A DNA stretch of 25,226 nucleotides from an uncultured Clostridia bacterium (GTDB taxonomy: Bacteria > Bacillota > Clostridia > TANB77 > CAG-508). The number at the start of each line of letters is the position of its first letter. The stretch's first letter is position 1. The notes below the pieces were generated by a model. That model had not been told where the DNA came from, ran no database searches, and worked only from the letters and a program-made list of their open reading frames with translations. Below, piece by piece: positions 1 through 6,017 of this stretch. The position numbers and the translations under genes are program-made. Where the stretch lies: positions 1 through 25,226 of the forward strand of contig CAKOWE010000018.1 of assembly GCA_934122235.1 (NCBI GenBank), in the 5' to 3' direction.

Positions 1-675
1 AGTTCTTTCGCCTTGGTCAATGTTTCTACTCTTACTGTAAATGATGATTTCATGCAATATAAACCTAAAAGTTATCTAGAGTGGAAATTTAAAGATGATC
101 TTTCTTCAGCACTTGAGGCTAATTTGGAAGACTTTTATTGTCCTACCATTAATCCTTCATTTGCAAAACCTTATGGTATCTGCTACATACCTGGTAACAA
201 ACCGGCTATAAAGAAATCACCAGACTGGTGGGAAACTCAATCCAAAGCATTCCTGCCGGAGTATGATAGTCGACTTGGAACTAAAAATGAGTATTTAGCC
301 TTCTTAGGATTCCTTATTAAGAGGTTGCTAACAAGAGGTTATTCTCTTGATAAGGCTTGGCATGATGTCTATCTCGATTCTAGAGATTTAGGGCACTATA
401 AAAATTCTAAAAAGGCCAAATCTAAGCCTGAAAGAACTGGTTCCAGAGAAATTTGTGGATTCTGTGATTTGGCTAGTACAAAAAAAATTCTCGCTGAATA
501 CACTAAAACTATGGAACCTTCTCAGTTTTTGCTATCTTCTGGCAATTGTTGTGACTTAAGTGATAAGGCGCCTTTGGCTACTTTAACACCACTTAAAGCA
601 CGTCAAAATTCTCAGTCCTGTGGCAATGCTACTGGTTGGATTACATTTCGCATTCCAAAAGAAAACACTTTCTGA
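1..675 (+). CDS. C-terminal part of an unnamed accessory protein, possibly a C-type-lectin-fold (diversity-target-like) protein
   Basis: The frame is open from the first base and ends at TGA 673-675, so the true start is probably outside the window; a TTG at 13 is the first possible start inside it. The visible part is about 224 residues. From memory, not from a search, the blocks RLGTKNEYLAFLGFLI, LGHYKNSKKAK, GSREICGFCDLA and a tail FLLSSG ... PLATL ... GWITF resemble a gut-Clostridia family whose C-terminus ends in PLA.L ... VGWLVLE. That ending has the look of the C-type lectin fold targeted by diversity-generating retroelements. Cysteines cluster in CGFC, GNCC and QSC. Codon use is richer in G/C than in the minus-strand genes to the right, suggesting transfer. 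A strong terminator follows directly. No reverse transcriptase or template repeat is visible in the window. The coding call is good, the family uncertain. Confidence 0.7.
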   Translation, partial: SSFALVNVSTLTVNDDFMQYKPKSYLEWKFKDDLSSALEANLEDFYCPTINPSFAKPYGICYIPGNKPAIKKSPDWWETQSKAFLPEYDSRLGTKNEYLAFLGFLIKRLLTRGYSLDKAWHDVYLDSRDLGHYKNSKKAKSKPERTGSREICGFCDLASTKKILAEYTKTMEPSQFLLSSGNCCDLSDKAPLATLTPLKARQNSQSCGNATGWITFRIPKENTF

Positions 676-697
676 TTATCTATGACCCCAAAACATT

Positions 698-725
698 AGA
701 GCCCTTTTTAGGGCTCTTTTCTTTT
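698..725 (+). terminator. Rho-independent terminator of the left-edge gene
   Basis: An 8-bp stem (AGAGCCCT at 698-705 with AGGGCTCT at 710-717) with a TTTT loop is followed by TTTTCTTTT. It lies 22 bases after the stop codon of the first gene, as expected for its transcription terminator. Confidence 0.85.
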
Positions 726-740
726 GAATTTAATTTACAT

Positions 741-769
741 TAGACATTTTACCAAAATTATGATATTAT
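741..769 (+). promoter_or_regulatory. Sigma-A-type promoter for the gene at 872
   Basis: TAGACA at 741-746 and TATTAT at 764-769 are separated by 17 bases. Transcription would start near 776 and give a leader of about 96 bases. The leader contains an imperfect inverted repeat around 775-796 (ACGTTAGC ... GCTAAACGT), which could be a small hairpin or an operator. Confidence 0.6.
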
Positions 770-871
770 ATATACGTTAGCATACGCTAAACGTTACAAT
801 TATTCTCCTATTTTACACCCTAGTGTGCATCAACTTTAGGAAAATAGACTATTTTAAGGAGGGATTTACTT

Positions 872-1363
872 ATGAAACTGTTTCACACAAAAAATGGCAA
901 GCAATCAGTGTACGTTCAGCTTAAGGATATCAAGTATCTAAAAGACTCTGACTCAATTCCGGATGAAATTTCCACAGTAGTACTCTCAGTCTTCAACGAT
1001 TTTGATGTCGACGCATCAACTAAGTTCAATTTTGTGAGATTCGATGAAGAGGCTGTCATATCCTTTTTTAAGGATTTAGACTTCATCATTGATTATGAAC
1101 ATTACAGGCATTTCACAGAAGAACAGTTCAATGAAGAGAAAAATAAACTTGTAGAAAAAGCAAATTTCTTTGCCAATGCTCGCAGAAACCTCTCACAAAA
1201 ATGCAAGCAGGATATATTGGTCAAAGAACGTAGTAATGTTTTGCACAAACTCGATTCTCTTCAGGAATTGCTGAAATTTAAGCATAAACAACTTTCTATG
1301 CCTATCCCTAAATGGGCTTTGAAGAAAAAATCGCCAAATTCCAAACCAAAAAAGGCAAATTGA
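872..1363 (+). CDS. Hypothetical 163-residue accessory protein
   Basis: ATG 872 is preceded by AAGGAGGG at 856-863, so the start is secure. I do not recognise the family. The protein is soluble, with no signal peptide or membrane segment. The first 75 residues look mixed alpha/beta and acidic (KDSDSIPDEISTVVLSVFND, FDEEAVISFFKDL). Residues 80-140 are rich in charged helices of coiled-coil character (EEQFNEEKNKLVEKANFFA, LHKLDSLQELLKFKHKQL), and the last 25 residues are strongly basic (WALKKKSPNSKPKKAN), a possible nucleic-acid-binding tail. The gene has its own promoter and its own terminator, so it is a single-gene unit. Its codons are less A/T-biased than those of the conserved genes nearby, which suggests a different origin from the chromosome backbone. 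No function can be assigned. Confidence 0.75.
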   Translation: MKLFHTKNGKQSVYVQLKDIKYLKDSDSIPDEISTVVLSVFNDFDVDASTKFNFVRFDEEAVISFFKDLDFIIDYEHYRHFTEEQFNEEKNKLVEKANFFANARRNLSQKCKQDILVKERSNVLHKLDSLQELLKFKHKQLSMPIPKWALKKKSPNSKPKKAN

Positions 1364-1392
1364 TTTCAGTCAGTTTTTGTTATGTGAAACTA

Positions 1393-1422
1393 AAATGACT
1401 CTGCTTATAAGCAGAGTCATTT
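1393..1422. terminator. Bidirectional terminator between converging genes
   Basis: A 14-bp perfect stem (AAATGACTCTGCTT 1393-1406 with its complement at 1409-1422) is flanked by T-rich sequence on both sides. It lies between the plus gene ending at 1363 and the minus XRE gene ending at 1428 and can serve both. Confidence 0.85.
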
Positions 1423-1427
1423 ACTTT

Positions 1428-1664
1428 TTAATCTTCTTCTACATCTTTAAACAACTTGTCGTTAAAGAACTCTTTTAATTCAATCTCTAATCCCTCACAT
1501 ATGTGCAACAATGTAACTAACTTTGGACTTTGACTTTTTCCGTTTATAAAACTATTCAATGTAGAATATGCTATACCTGAATTTAAAGATAATTTATGTA
1601 ATGTTATATTTCTTTCATTTGATAAATTCATAATTCTTTTTCTAACTGCTTCCGATAATTTCAT
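1428..1664 (-). CDS. XRE/Cro-CI family transcriptional repressor (78 residues)
   Basis: This is a compact single-domain helix-turn-helix protein. Residues 5-65 fit the XRE domain: RKRIMNLSNERNITLHKLSLNSG is helices 1-2, then IAYSTLNSFINGKSQSPKLVTL is the recognition region, followed by LLHICEGLEIELKEFF. There is no ligand, peptidase or dimerisation domain beyond a short acidic tail (KDVEED). ATG 1662-1664 has the complement of CTCCCTC (1669-1675) as RBS. A TATACT -10 box with a TG extension lies at about 1691-1698 on the minus strand. One of two near-identical operators (1717-1734) covers the expected -35 region, so autorepression is likely. The divergent gene at 1802 shares the intergenic region and is the natural second target. 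The family is certain; the regulatory role is inferred. Confidence 0.9.
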   Translation of the reverse strand: MKLSEAVRKRIMNLSNERNITLHKLSLNSGIAYSTLNSFINGKSQSPKLVTLLHICEGLEIELKEFFNDKLFKDVEED

Positions 1665-1716
1665 ATTACTCCCTCTTTTCTACTAGACAAAGTATAACAA
1701 AATTAGTTTATTTATA

Positions 1717-1734
1717 TTGACGATAAATCGTTAA
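1717..1734. promoter_or_regulatory. Operator 2 of the XRE module (repressor gene side)
   Basis: Read on the minus strand this is TTAACGATTTATCGTCAA, an imperfect palindrome with the same TTAACGA-N4-TCGT core as the site at 1771-1788. It overlaps the -35 position of the minus-strand XRE promoter, whose -10 TATACT is the complement of 1691-1696. The centre-to-centre distance to operator 1 is 54 bases, close to five helical turns. Confidence 0.6.
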
Positions 1735-1740
1735 TTTGTA

Positions 1741-1769
1741 TTGACTATTTAGTTCTTGAGAGGTATTAT
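1741..1769 (+). promoter_or_regulatory. Promoter of the gene at 1802
   Basis: TTGACT at 1741-1746 and TATTAT at 1764-1769 have a 17-base spacer. Transcription would start at about 1776, inside the palindrome at 1771-1788, so repressor binding would block initiation directly. Confidence 0.7.
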
Positions 1770-1770
1770 A

Positions 1771-1788
1771 TTAACGAACGTTCGTTAT
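1771..1788. promoter_or_regulatory. Operator 1 of the XRE module
   Basis: The core TAACGAACGTTCGTTA at 1772-1787 is a perfect 16-bp palindrome placed over the predicted transcription start of the plus-strand gene. It shares TTAACGA-N4-TCGT with operator 2. A small XRE dimer encoded next door is the obvious ligand; binding is inferred, not shown. Confidence 0.7.
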
Positions 1789-1801
1789 AGGGGTGATTTC
1801 A

Positions 1802-2131
1802 TTGAAATTAAAAGATCTAGAAAAATATGTTAATGATAGCATTTTAGATTCAATATACAAAGAAAGAGAAGATTTTATTTTCGAATTAAATAATAAAGAA
1901 AAAATGGAAATTGCAAAAATAAAAGAGCGCTATCCAATAGATTATGAACAACTTATAACATGTATTAACAATATTCCTCCTCACTTTAAAAATATTCGTG
2001 AAAATATATTAAAATCACTTGATATATTTTCTATGAGAGAAAATTTGTTATCTGCCTATAACAATGAAAAATTTTACAAAATTGGCTTCTGTGATGGAAT
2101 ACGAACTATAATAGAAAATTTATCAAAATAA
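1802..2131 (+). CDS. Hypothetical small helical protein paired with the XRE repressor (109 residues)
   Basis: The best start is TTG 1802, because AGGGGTGAT at 1789-1797 is an RBS six bases upstream. A GTG at 1793 lies inside that RBS and has none of its own. The protein is soluble, charged and predicted mostly helical. Residues 14-42 (SIYKEREDFIFELNN followed by KEKMEIAKIKERYP) look like an amphipathic helix, and the C-terminus reads YKIGFCDGIRTIIENL, a Y.xGF.DG motif seen in small helical proteins of mobile elements and Firmicutes phages. The family is not recognised. The gene is controlled by a promoter whose start site is covered by a perfect palindrome next to a divergent XRE gene. That layout is typical of phage-type switches, toxin-antitoxin-like or defence modules, but nothing in the protein identifies such an activity. 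Composition is as A/T-rich as the backbone. Confidence 0.75.
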   Translation: MKLKDLEKYVNDSILDSIYKEREDFIFELNNKEKMEIAKIKERYPIDYEQLITCINNIPPHFKNIRENILKSLDIFSMRENLLSAYNNEKFYKIGFCDGIRTIIENLSK

Positions 2132-2164
2132 AAAGATAGTAAATAATGTTTACTACCTTTTTAT
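2130..2164 (+). terminator. Terminator after the 1802 gene
   Basis: AAAAAG-A-TAGTAAA (2130-2143) pairs with TTTACTA-C-CTTTTT (2149-2162), with one A-C mismatch, and is followed by a T-rich run. It overlaps the last base pair of the stop codon. Confidence 0.7.
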
Positions 2165-2168
2165 TTGT

Positions 2169-2197
2169 TTGCTATTTTATGTAAAGTATGATATAAT
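2169..2197 (+). promoter_or_regulatory. Promoter of the gene at 2277
   Basis: TTGCTA (2169-2174), a 17-base spacer and a consensus TATAAT (2192-2197). The leader of about 73 bases contains short inverted repeats (AAATGCATTTGCATTT near 2204 and CCTCAATCTCGAGG near 2231). Confidence 0.65.
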
Positions 2198-2276
2198 ATT
2201 TTAAAATGCATTTGCATTTATTACTTTAGGCCTCAATCTCGAGGACATGCGACCCATTTTTTTAGGAGGTATTATT

Positions 2277-2513
2277 ATGGGATTAAGAATTAGTGAAGAT
2301 CTTGCTAAGGAACTGTACAAAATGTTTAACCCTGGTAACGGCAGATACGGCAACTTTTTAAGCTACGAAGACATACTCAAGATGGAGAAAGTGCCTTCCG
2401 ACGATTTCGATGTTTATGCTTACATCAAGGGATCTGTGCTGTTCGCTGCAATGTTCACTCACCCCGAATCCGGCGAAAAGATTCACGTAATCAAGAGAGT
2501 ATCATTACTCTAA
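2277..2513 (+). CDS. Hypothetical 78-residue accessory protein
   Basis: ATG 2277 has AGGAGGT at 2264-2270 at ideal spacing; an in-frame ATG at 2247 has no RBS and would add ten residues that run through the RBS. The protein is small and soluble: an N-terminal helix (GLRISEDLAKELYKMFNP), a glycine-rich turn (GNGRYGNF), then DILKMEKVPSDDFDVYAYIK and a hydrophobic strand pair (GSVLFAAMFTHPESGEKIHV) ending in VIKRVSLL. I do not recognise the family. Codons such as ggc, tac, aag, ccg, tcc and gac are frequent, in sharp contrast to the flanking metal-ATPase and repressor genes, which suggests recent acquisition. It is a single-gene unit with its own promoter and terminator. Confidence 0.7.
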   Translation: MGLRISEDLAKELYKMFNPGNGRYGNFLSYEDILKMEKVPSDDFDVYAYIKGSVLFAAMFTHPESGEKIHVIKRVSLL

Positions 2514-2540
2514 TCCCGCTTTTAAAAACAGTTTTCTGTT

Positions 2541-2563
2541 CTCCCTTTATGGGAGTTTTTTTT
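2541..2563 (+). terminator. Terminator after the 2277 gene
   Basis: CTCCC (2541-2545) and GGGAG (2551-2555) form a stem with a TTTAT loop, followed by eight T. A second small stem, AACAG-TTTT-CTGTT at 2527-2540, may help to end the converging ATPase operon on the minus strand. Confidence 0.75.
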
Positions 2564-4418
2564 ACTTATTTTTAGTATATCTCATTGTTCTCATTGCATT
2601 TAGTATAGCTATAACAGATACCCCAACGTCTGCAAATACAGCTTCCCACATTGTAGATATTCCTAATGCTCCTAATATTAAAACTAATACTTTTACTCCT
2701 AACGCAAAAACTATATTTTGCTTTACTATTTTTATAGTTTTTTTAGATATCTCTATTGCTTCTGGAATTTTTGATATTTCATCAGTCATAATTATGATAT
2801 CAGCAGCTTCAATAGCAGCATCACTACCAATTCCTCCCATCGCAATTCCTACATCAGCCCTTGCCAACGCTGGAGCATCATTTATTCCATCCCCTACAAA
2901 AGATACTTTTTTTCCATTTTCTTCTTTATCTAAAATTTCCTCTAACATTTTAAATTTATCTGTAGGCAATAATTCTGTATATACTTCATCTATACCAACA
3001 GCTTTAGCAATTGTCTCCCCAATCTCTTTTTTGTCTCCTGTTAGCATAACTGTATTTTTTATTCCCATTCTCTTCATTTTTTGTATAGCTTCTTCTATTT
3101 CTTCTTTTACTTCATCAGCAATTAAAATATACCCTATATATTCATTATTTTTTGATACATACACAATCGTTCCAATTTCATGTATTTCTTCAAAAACTAC
3201 ATCATACTGTTTCATTAATTTTGAATTTCCTACTAATATATCTGTTCCAAAAACAGTAGCTTTTACACCTAACCCCGTTAATTCTTCTAAATTATCAACT
3301 TTAGATGTATCAATTTCCTTTTTATATTCGTTTTTTAAAGAAACAGATATTGGATGGTTTGAATTATACTCTGCATACGCTGTTAATTCTATCAATTCTT
3401 CCTCAGTTACATTTACAGGACAAATTTTTTGCACTTTAAAAACTCCCTTAGTAATTGTTCCTGTTTTGTCCATTACAATTGTGTCTACATCTGAAAGTGT
3501 TTCTAAATAATTACTACCTTTTATTAAAATACCTCTTTTAGATGCTCCTCCTATTCCACCAAAGAAACTTAATGGAACAGATATTACTAAAGCACAAGGG
3601 CATGATATAACTAAAAACGTTAGTGCTCTAGCAATCCACATGCTAAAAGATGAATCTTGCAATACAATTGGAGGTACTATTGCTAACAATATAGCCAATC
3701 CCACAACAATAGGTGTATAATATTTTGCAAATTTAGTAATAAAATTCTCAGATTTAGATTTTTTAGAAGTCGCATTTTCTATTAAATCTAATATCTTGCT
3801 GACAGTTGATTCTTCAAATTTTTTCGTAACTTTCACTTTTAACAAACCACCGATATTAATGCAACCACTTAAAATATCATCACCTATTTTTATTCTTCTT
3901 GGAACTGATTCGCCAGTTAAAGAAGATGTATCTATCATAGAATCTCCATCTATAACAATTCCATCTAAAGGTACTTTTTCACCAGATTTTATTTCTATTA
4001 CTTCATCTAATTCAACTTCATCTGGATCAACTTTTTCTATTTTATCGTTTCTTATTACATTTGCATAATCTGGTCTTATATTCATTAAACTCTGAATTGA
4101 TCTTCGAGACTTATTGACTGCATAATTTTGGAATAATTCTCCAACTTGATAAAAAATCATTACTGCCACTGCTTCTGGATATTTATGTATACCAAAAGCT
4201 CCTATCGTTGAAACTGTCATAAGAAAATTTTCATCTAACCATTGTTTATTAAAAATATTTTTTATAGCTTTTATAACTATATTTTTTCCAATTATAATGT
4301 AACTTAATATATATAACGCTAGTTGCCAAGTTTCTCCTATTTGTTTTAATAACACAGCCATAATAAGCAAAATAAGGCTAACACATATTTTTAATATTTC
4401 CTTTTGATTTTTACTCAT
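2562..4418 (-). CDS. cadA: Zn/Cd/Pb-exporting P1B-type ATPase lacking an N-terminal HMA domain
   Basis: A membrane pump that uses ATP to expel divalent soft metals (Zn, Cd, Pb). Start ATG 4416-4418 is chosen because TAGGAGG lies just upstream; an earlier in-frame ATG at 4439 has no RBS. In the 618-residue product the key motifs are TGES (168-171) in the actuator domain, the CPC metal site (273-275) in its transmembrane helix, the phosphorylated Asp in DKTGT (317-321), the HP dipeptide in NSNHPISVSL, LTGDKKE and GDGINDAPAL in the ATP domain. A Lys in ALGVKVLVL and an Asp in FADVGVSV in the last two helices fit the Zn/Cd subgroup rather than Cu pumps. The protein begins almost directly at the first membrane helix. 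The HMA domain that such pumps usually carry is encoded separately just upstream. It is the last gene of the cadC-HMA-cadA operon. The family is certain; metal preference is inferred. Confidence 0.93.
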   Translation of the reverse strand: MSKNQKEILKICVSLILLIMAVLLKQIGETWQLALYILSYIIIGKNIVIKAIKNIFNKQWLDENFLMTVSTIGAFGIHKYPEAVAVMIFYQVGELFQNYAVNKSRRSIQSLMNIRPDYANVIRNDKIEKVDPDEVELDEVIEIKSGEKVPLDGIVIDGDSMIDTSSLTGESVPRRIKIGDDILSGCINIGGLLKVKVTKKFEESTVSKILDLIENATSKKSKSENFITKFAKYYTPIVVGLAILLAIVPPIVLQDSSFSMWIARALTFLVISCPCALVISVPLSFFGGIGGASKRGILIKGSNYLETLSDVDTIVMDKTGTITKGVFKVQKICPVNVTEEELIELTAYAEYNSNHPISVSLKNEYKKEIDTSKVDNLEELTGLGVKATVFGTDILVGNSKLMKQYDVVFEEIHEIGTIVYVSKNNEYIGYILIADEVKEEIEEAIQKMKRMGIKNTVMLTGDKKEIGETIAKAVGIDEVYTELLPTDKFKMLEEILDKEENGKKVSFVGDGINDAPALARADVGIAMGGIGSDAAIEAADIIIMTDEISKIPEAIEISKKTIKIVKQNIVFALGVKVLVLILGALGISTMWEAVFADVGVSVIAILNAMRTMRYTKNK

Positions 4419-4453
4419 ATAGTTTCCTCCTAATCGCATAACAGTATGAATAC

Positions 4454-4666
4454 TTATATTCGTTTTAATTCTACTTCTGATTCTATTTTCTTTACTAATT
4501 TTTCAACATCTGGTAGTATGCTTTCATCTTCTACTTCTAATGTCATTTTTGTAGTCATAAAACTAACTGAAACTTCCTTTACGCCTTCTATTTTTGCAAC
4601 TTCATTTTCTATTTTTGCTGCACAATTTGCACAATCTAAACCTTCTAATATATATTTTATTTTCAT
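4454..4666 (-). CDS. Free-standing heavy-metal-associated (HMA) domain protein
   Basis: This 70-residue protein is a complete HMA ferredoxin-like fold with the metal-binding motif GLDCANCA at residues 9-16 (two Cys), followed by KIEGVKEVSVSFMTTKMTLEV. GLDCANCA matches the N-terminal domain of Zn/Cd ATPases rather than the GMxCxxC of copper chaperones. ATG 4664-4666 is preceded by AAAAGGAGG. It lies between the metal sensor and the ATPase in the same operon, and the ATPase has no HMA domain, so it looks like a detached domain or a dedicated metal-delivery partner for the pump. Direct delivery to the pump is inferred, not shown. Confidence 0.9.
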   Translation of the reverse strand: MKIKYILEGLDCANCAAKIENEVAKIEGVKEVSVSFMTTKMTLEVEDESILPDVEKLVKKIESEVELKRI

Positions 4667-4703
4667 AAAAAAACCTCCTTTTGAGCTTTAGTGCTCTTAC
4701 AAA

Positions 4704-5063
4704 TTATTTTTCCTTTATATGTTCCATTCCTTTTTCAAAAATTTCTTTTACATGATAATCTGATAAAGAATAAAATATCATTTTACCTTCTCTTCTAAAT
4801 TTTACTAAGTTGTTCTCTCTTAATGTACTTAATTGATGAGATATTGCAGATTTGGTCATATTAAGAAGTATTGCTAAATCACATACACACATTTCATGTA
4901 AATCTAAAGCCCACATTATCTTAGCTCTAGTACTATCTCCTAATATTTTAAAAAAGTCAGATAAATCATATATATCGTTTTCTTCTGGCATTTGCTGTTT
5001 TACATTTTCTAATATATCATTATGAACAACTTCACAATCACATTCAAATAAAGCTTTTTCCAA
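4704..5063 (-). CDS. cadC: ArsR/SmtB-family metal-sensing repressor, CadC-like
   Basis: A 119-residue winged-helix dimer of the ArsR family. The core FKILGDSTRAKIMWALDLHEMCVCDLAILLNMTKSAISHQLSTLRENNLV is spread over residues 38-87: MCVCDL is the alpha-3 cysteine pair of CadC/ArsR sensors, and the TKSAISHQL segment is the recognition helix. The N-terminal extension (residues 1-20) adds FECDCE and a His, matching the CadC arrangement in which N-terminal cysteines complete a thiolate site for Cd, Pb or Zn. The start is TTG 5061-5063, supported by GGGGGTGG just upstream and by the need for the N-terminal cysteines. It is the first gene of the efflux operon and should repress its own promoter until metal binds. 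Twin operators are visible at 5092-5142. Confidence 0.9.
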   Translation of the reverse strand: MEKALFECDCEVVHNDILENVKQQMPEENDIYDLSDFFKILGDSTRAKIMWALDLHEMCVCDLAILLNMTKSAISHQLSTLRENNLVKFRREGKMIFYSLSDYHVKEIFEKGMEHIKEK

Positions 5064-5091
5064 CTTGCCACCCCCTATAATATATGATAAC

Positions 5092-5111
5092 AGTTGAGTA
5101 ATTGTTCAACT
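5092..5111. promoter_or_regulatory. CadC-type operator A
   Basis: An inverted repeat AGTTGA-N8-TCAACT downstream of the -10 box, covering the start of the transcript. It is nearly the same as operator B, with centres 31 bases apart (about three turns), so both would face the same side of the helix. Confidence 0.7.
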
Positions 5112-5117
5112 AACTTT

Positions 5118-5147
5118 ATTATAGTTGAATACTTGTTCAACTGTCAA
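5118..5147 (-). promoter_or_regulatory. Promoter of the cadC-HMA-cadA operon
   Basis: On the minus strand, TTGACA (complement of 5142-5147) and TATAAT (complement of 5118-5123) are both consensus, with an 18-base spacer. Operator B fills the spacer and operator A covers the start site, so repression should be tight. Confidence 0.85.
5123..5142. promoter_or_regulatory. CadC-type operator B
   Basis: AGTTGA-N8-TCAACT lies between the -35 and -10 boxes of the operon promoter. Together with operator A it is the likely binding site of the CadC-like repressor encoded downstream. Confidence 0.75.
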
Positions 5148-5172
5148 TAGGTTTTTATAATTTTTTATATTA

Positions 5173-5226
5173 AATATAAAAAAACAGTAATACATTTTAT
5201 ATAAACTTAAAACATATCACTGTTTT
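5173..5226 (-). terminator. Terminator of the murL-murD2-cyclophilin operon
   Basis: On the minus strand a stem of about 18 bp (AAAACAGTGATATGTTTT with AAAATGTATTACTGTTTT, including G-U pairs) is followed by a run of T at 5180-5175. It lies 9 bases beyond the cyclophilin stop codon. Confidence 0.8.
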
Positions 5227-5234
5227 GGGACTTC

Positions 5235-6005
5235 TTATTTTTTATATTCTTTTATTTCAATACTTTCTATAACTACATCATTTATTGGTTTATCATTGCT
5301 ATTTGTTTCTACATTAGCAATCTTGTCAACAACTTCCATTCCTTCTATTACTTGACCAAATACTGTATATTGTAAATACAAACTTAAATAACCACCATAT
5401 TCCTTATATGCATTTAATAATTCTTCTGGATAGCCATATCTTTTTAATGTACTTGCCATTGAGGCACTTGCATTTGCTTGTACTATGAAGAATTGACTTC
5501 CTAATGATACGTTGCCTAATCCTCTACTAGCCATACACAAAGCACCTCTATATGGAACTATTTTTTCAGATAATTCTTCCTCAAAACCTTGCCCCCATAT
5601 ACTTTCTCCGCCTGTACCATTTCCTAAAGGATCTCCACCTTGAATCATAAATTCATTTATAACTCTATGAAATGTAACTCCATTATAATATCCTTCTTTA
5701 GAATGCGTTACAAAATTTTCTACTGCTTTGGGTGCAACATCTCCAAAAAATTTTACTGTTATATCTCCAAAATTCTTTACATGAATAACAGCTATTGTAT
5801 CTCCTTCATTTGGCATTGCCATTTGTTTTTTTGCTTCTTCTAAATAATCCATCGTTTCCTCCTTATTAGTTGGTGTTGGTGTAGTGCTTAACACTACTTC
5901 TTCTTTTAAATTATCATTTTCTTTATTATTATTTAACACTAAAAATATCACAATTCCTACAATAATTATTAAAATTATTATAGCTATAATAACTTTATTT
6001 TTCAT
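5235..6005 (-). CDS. Membrane-anchored cyclophilin-type peptidyl-prolyl isomerase
   Basis: A predicted extracytoplasmic foldase of 256 residues. Residues 4-24 form one hydrophobic N-terminal anchor with no lipobox Cys, then a Thr/Pro linker, then a cyclophilin domain from about 68 to 253. Family signatures seen are FHRVINEFMIQGGD (112-125, with the catalytic Arg in FHRV), GTGGESIWG (130-138), SQFFIVQA (170-177) and TVFGQVIEGMEVV (214-226). Compared with a minimal cyclophilin there is an insertion at about 178-212 (containing TLKRYGYPEELLNAYKEYGG), a form I know from Clostridia. The usual LDG.H before TVFG is replaced by SLYLQY, so the pocket Trp and His equivalents appear changed. The start has GAGGTGG upstream. 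It follows murD2 by 12 bases and ends the operon, which suggests coexpression with wall synthesis. The fold is certain, activity likely. Confidence 0.88.
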   Translation of the reverse strand: MKNKVIIAIIILIIIVGIVIFLVLNNNKENDNLKEEVVLSTTPTPTNKEETMDYLEEAKKQMAMPNEGDTIAVIHVKNFGDITVKFFGDVAPKAVENFVTHSKEGYYNGVTFHRVINEFMIQGGDPLGNGTGGESIWGQGFEEELSEKIVPYRGALCMASRGLGNVSLGSQFFIVQANASASMASTLKRYGYPEELLNAYKEYGGYLSLYLQYTVFGQVIEGMEVVDKIANVETNSNDKPINDVVIESIEIKEYKK

Positions 6006-6017
6006 TTTTCCACCTCA

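Noticed and set aside
101..675. CRISPR or insertion sequence at the left edge
   Set aside because: No regular repeats, transposase motifs or terminal inverted repeats are present.
1793..1795. GTG as start of the 109-residue protein
   Set aside because: It lies inside the AGGGGTGAT RBS that serves TTG 1802.
2794..4068. Long plus-strand open frames opposite the ATPase gene
   Set aside because: They are Ser/Ile-rich, have no RBS and mirror a gene with certain family motifs; they are antisense shadows.
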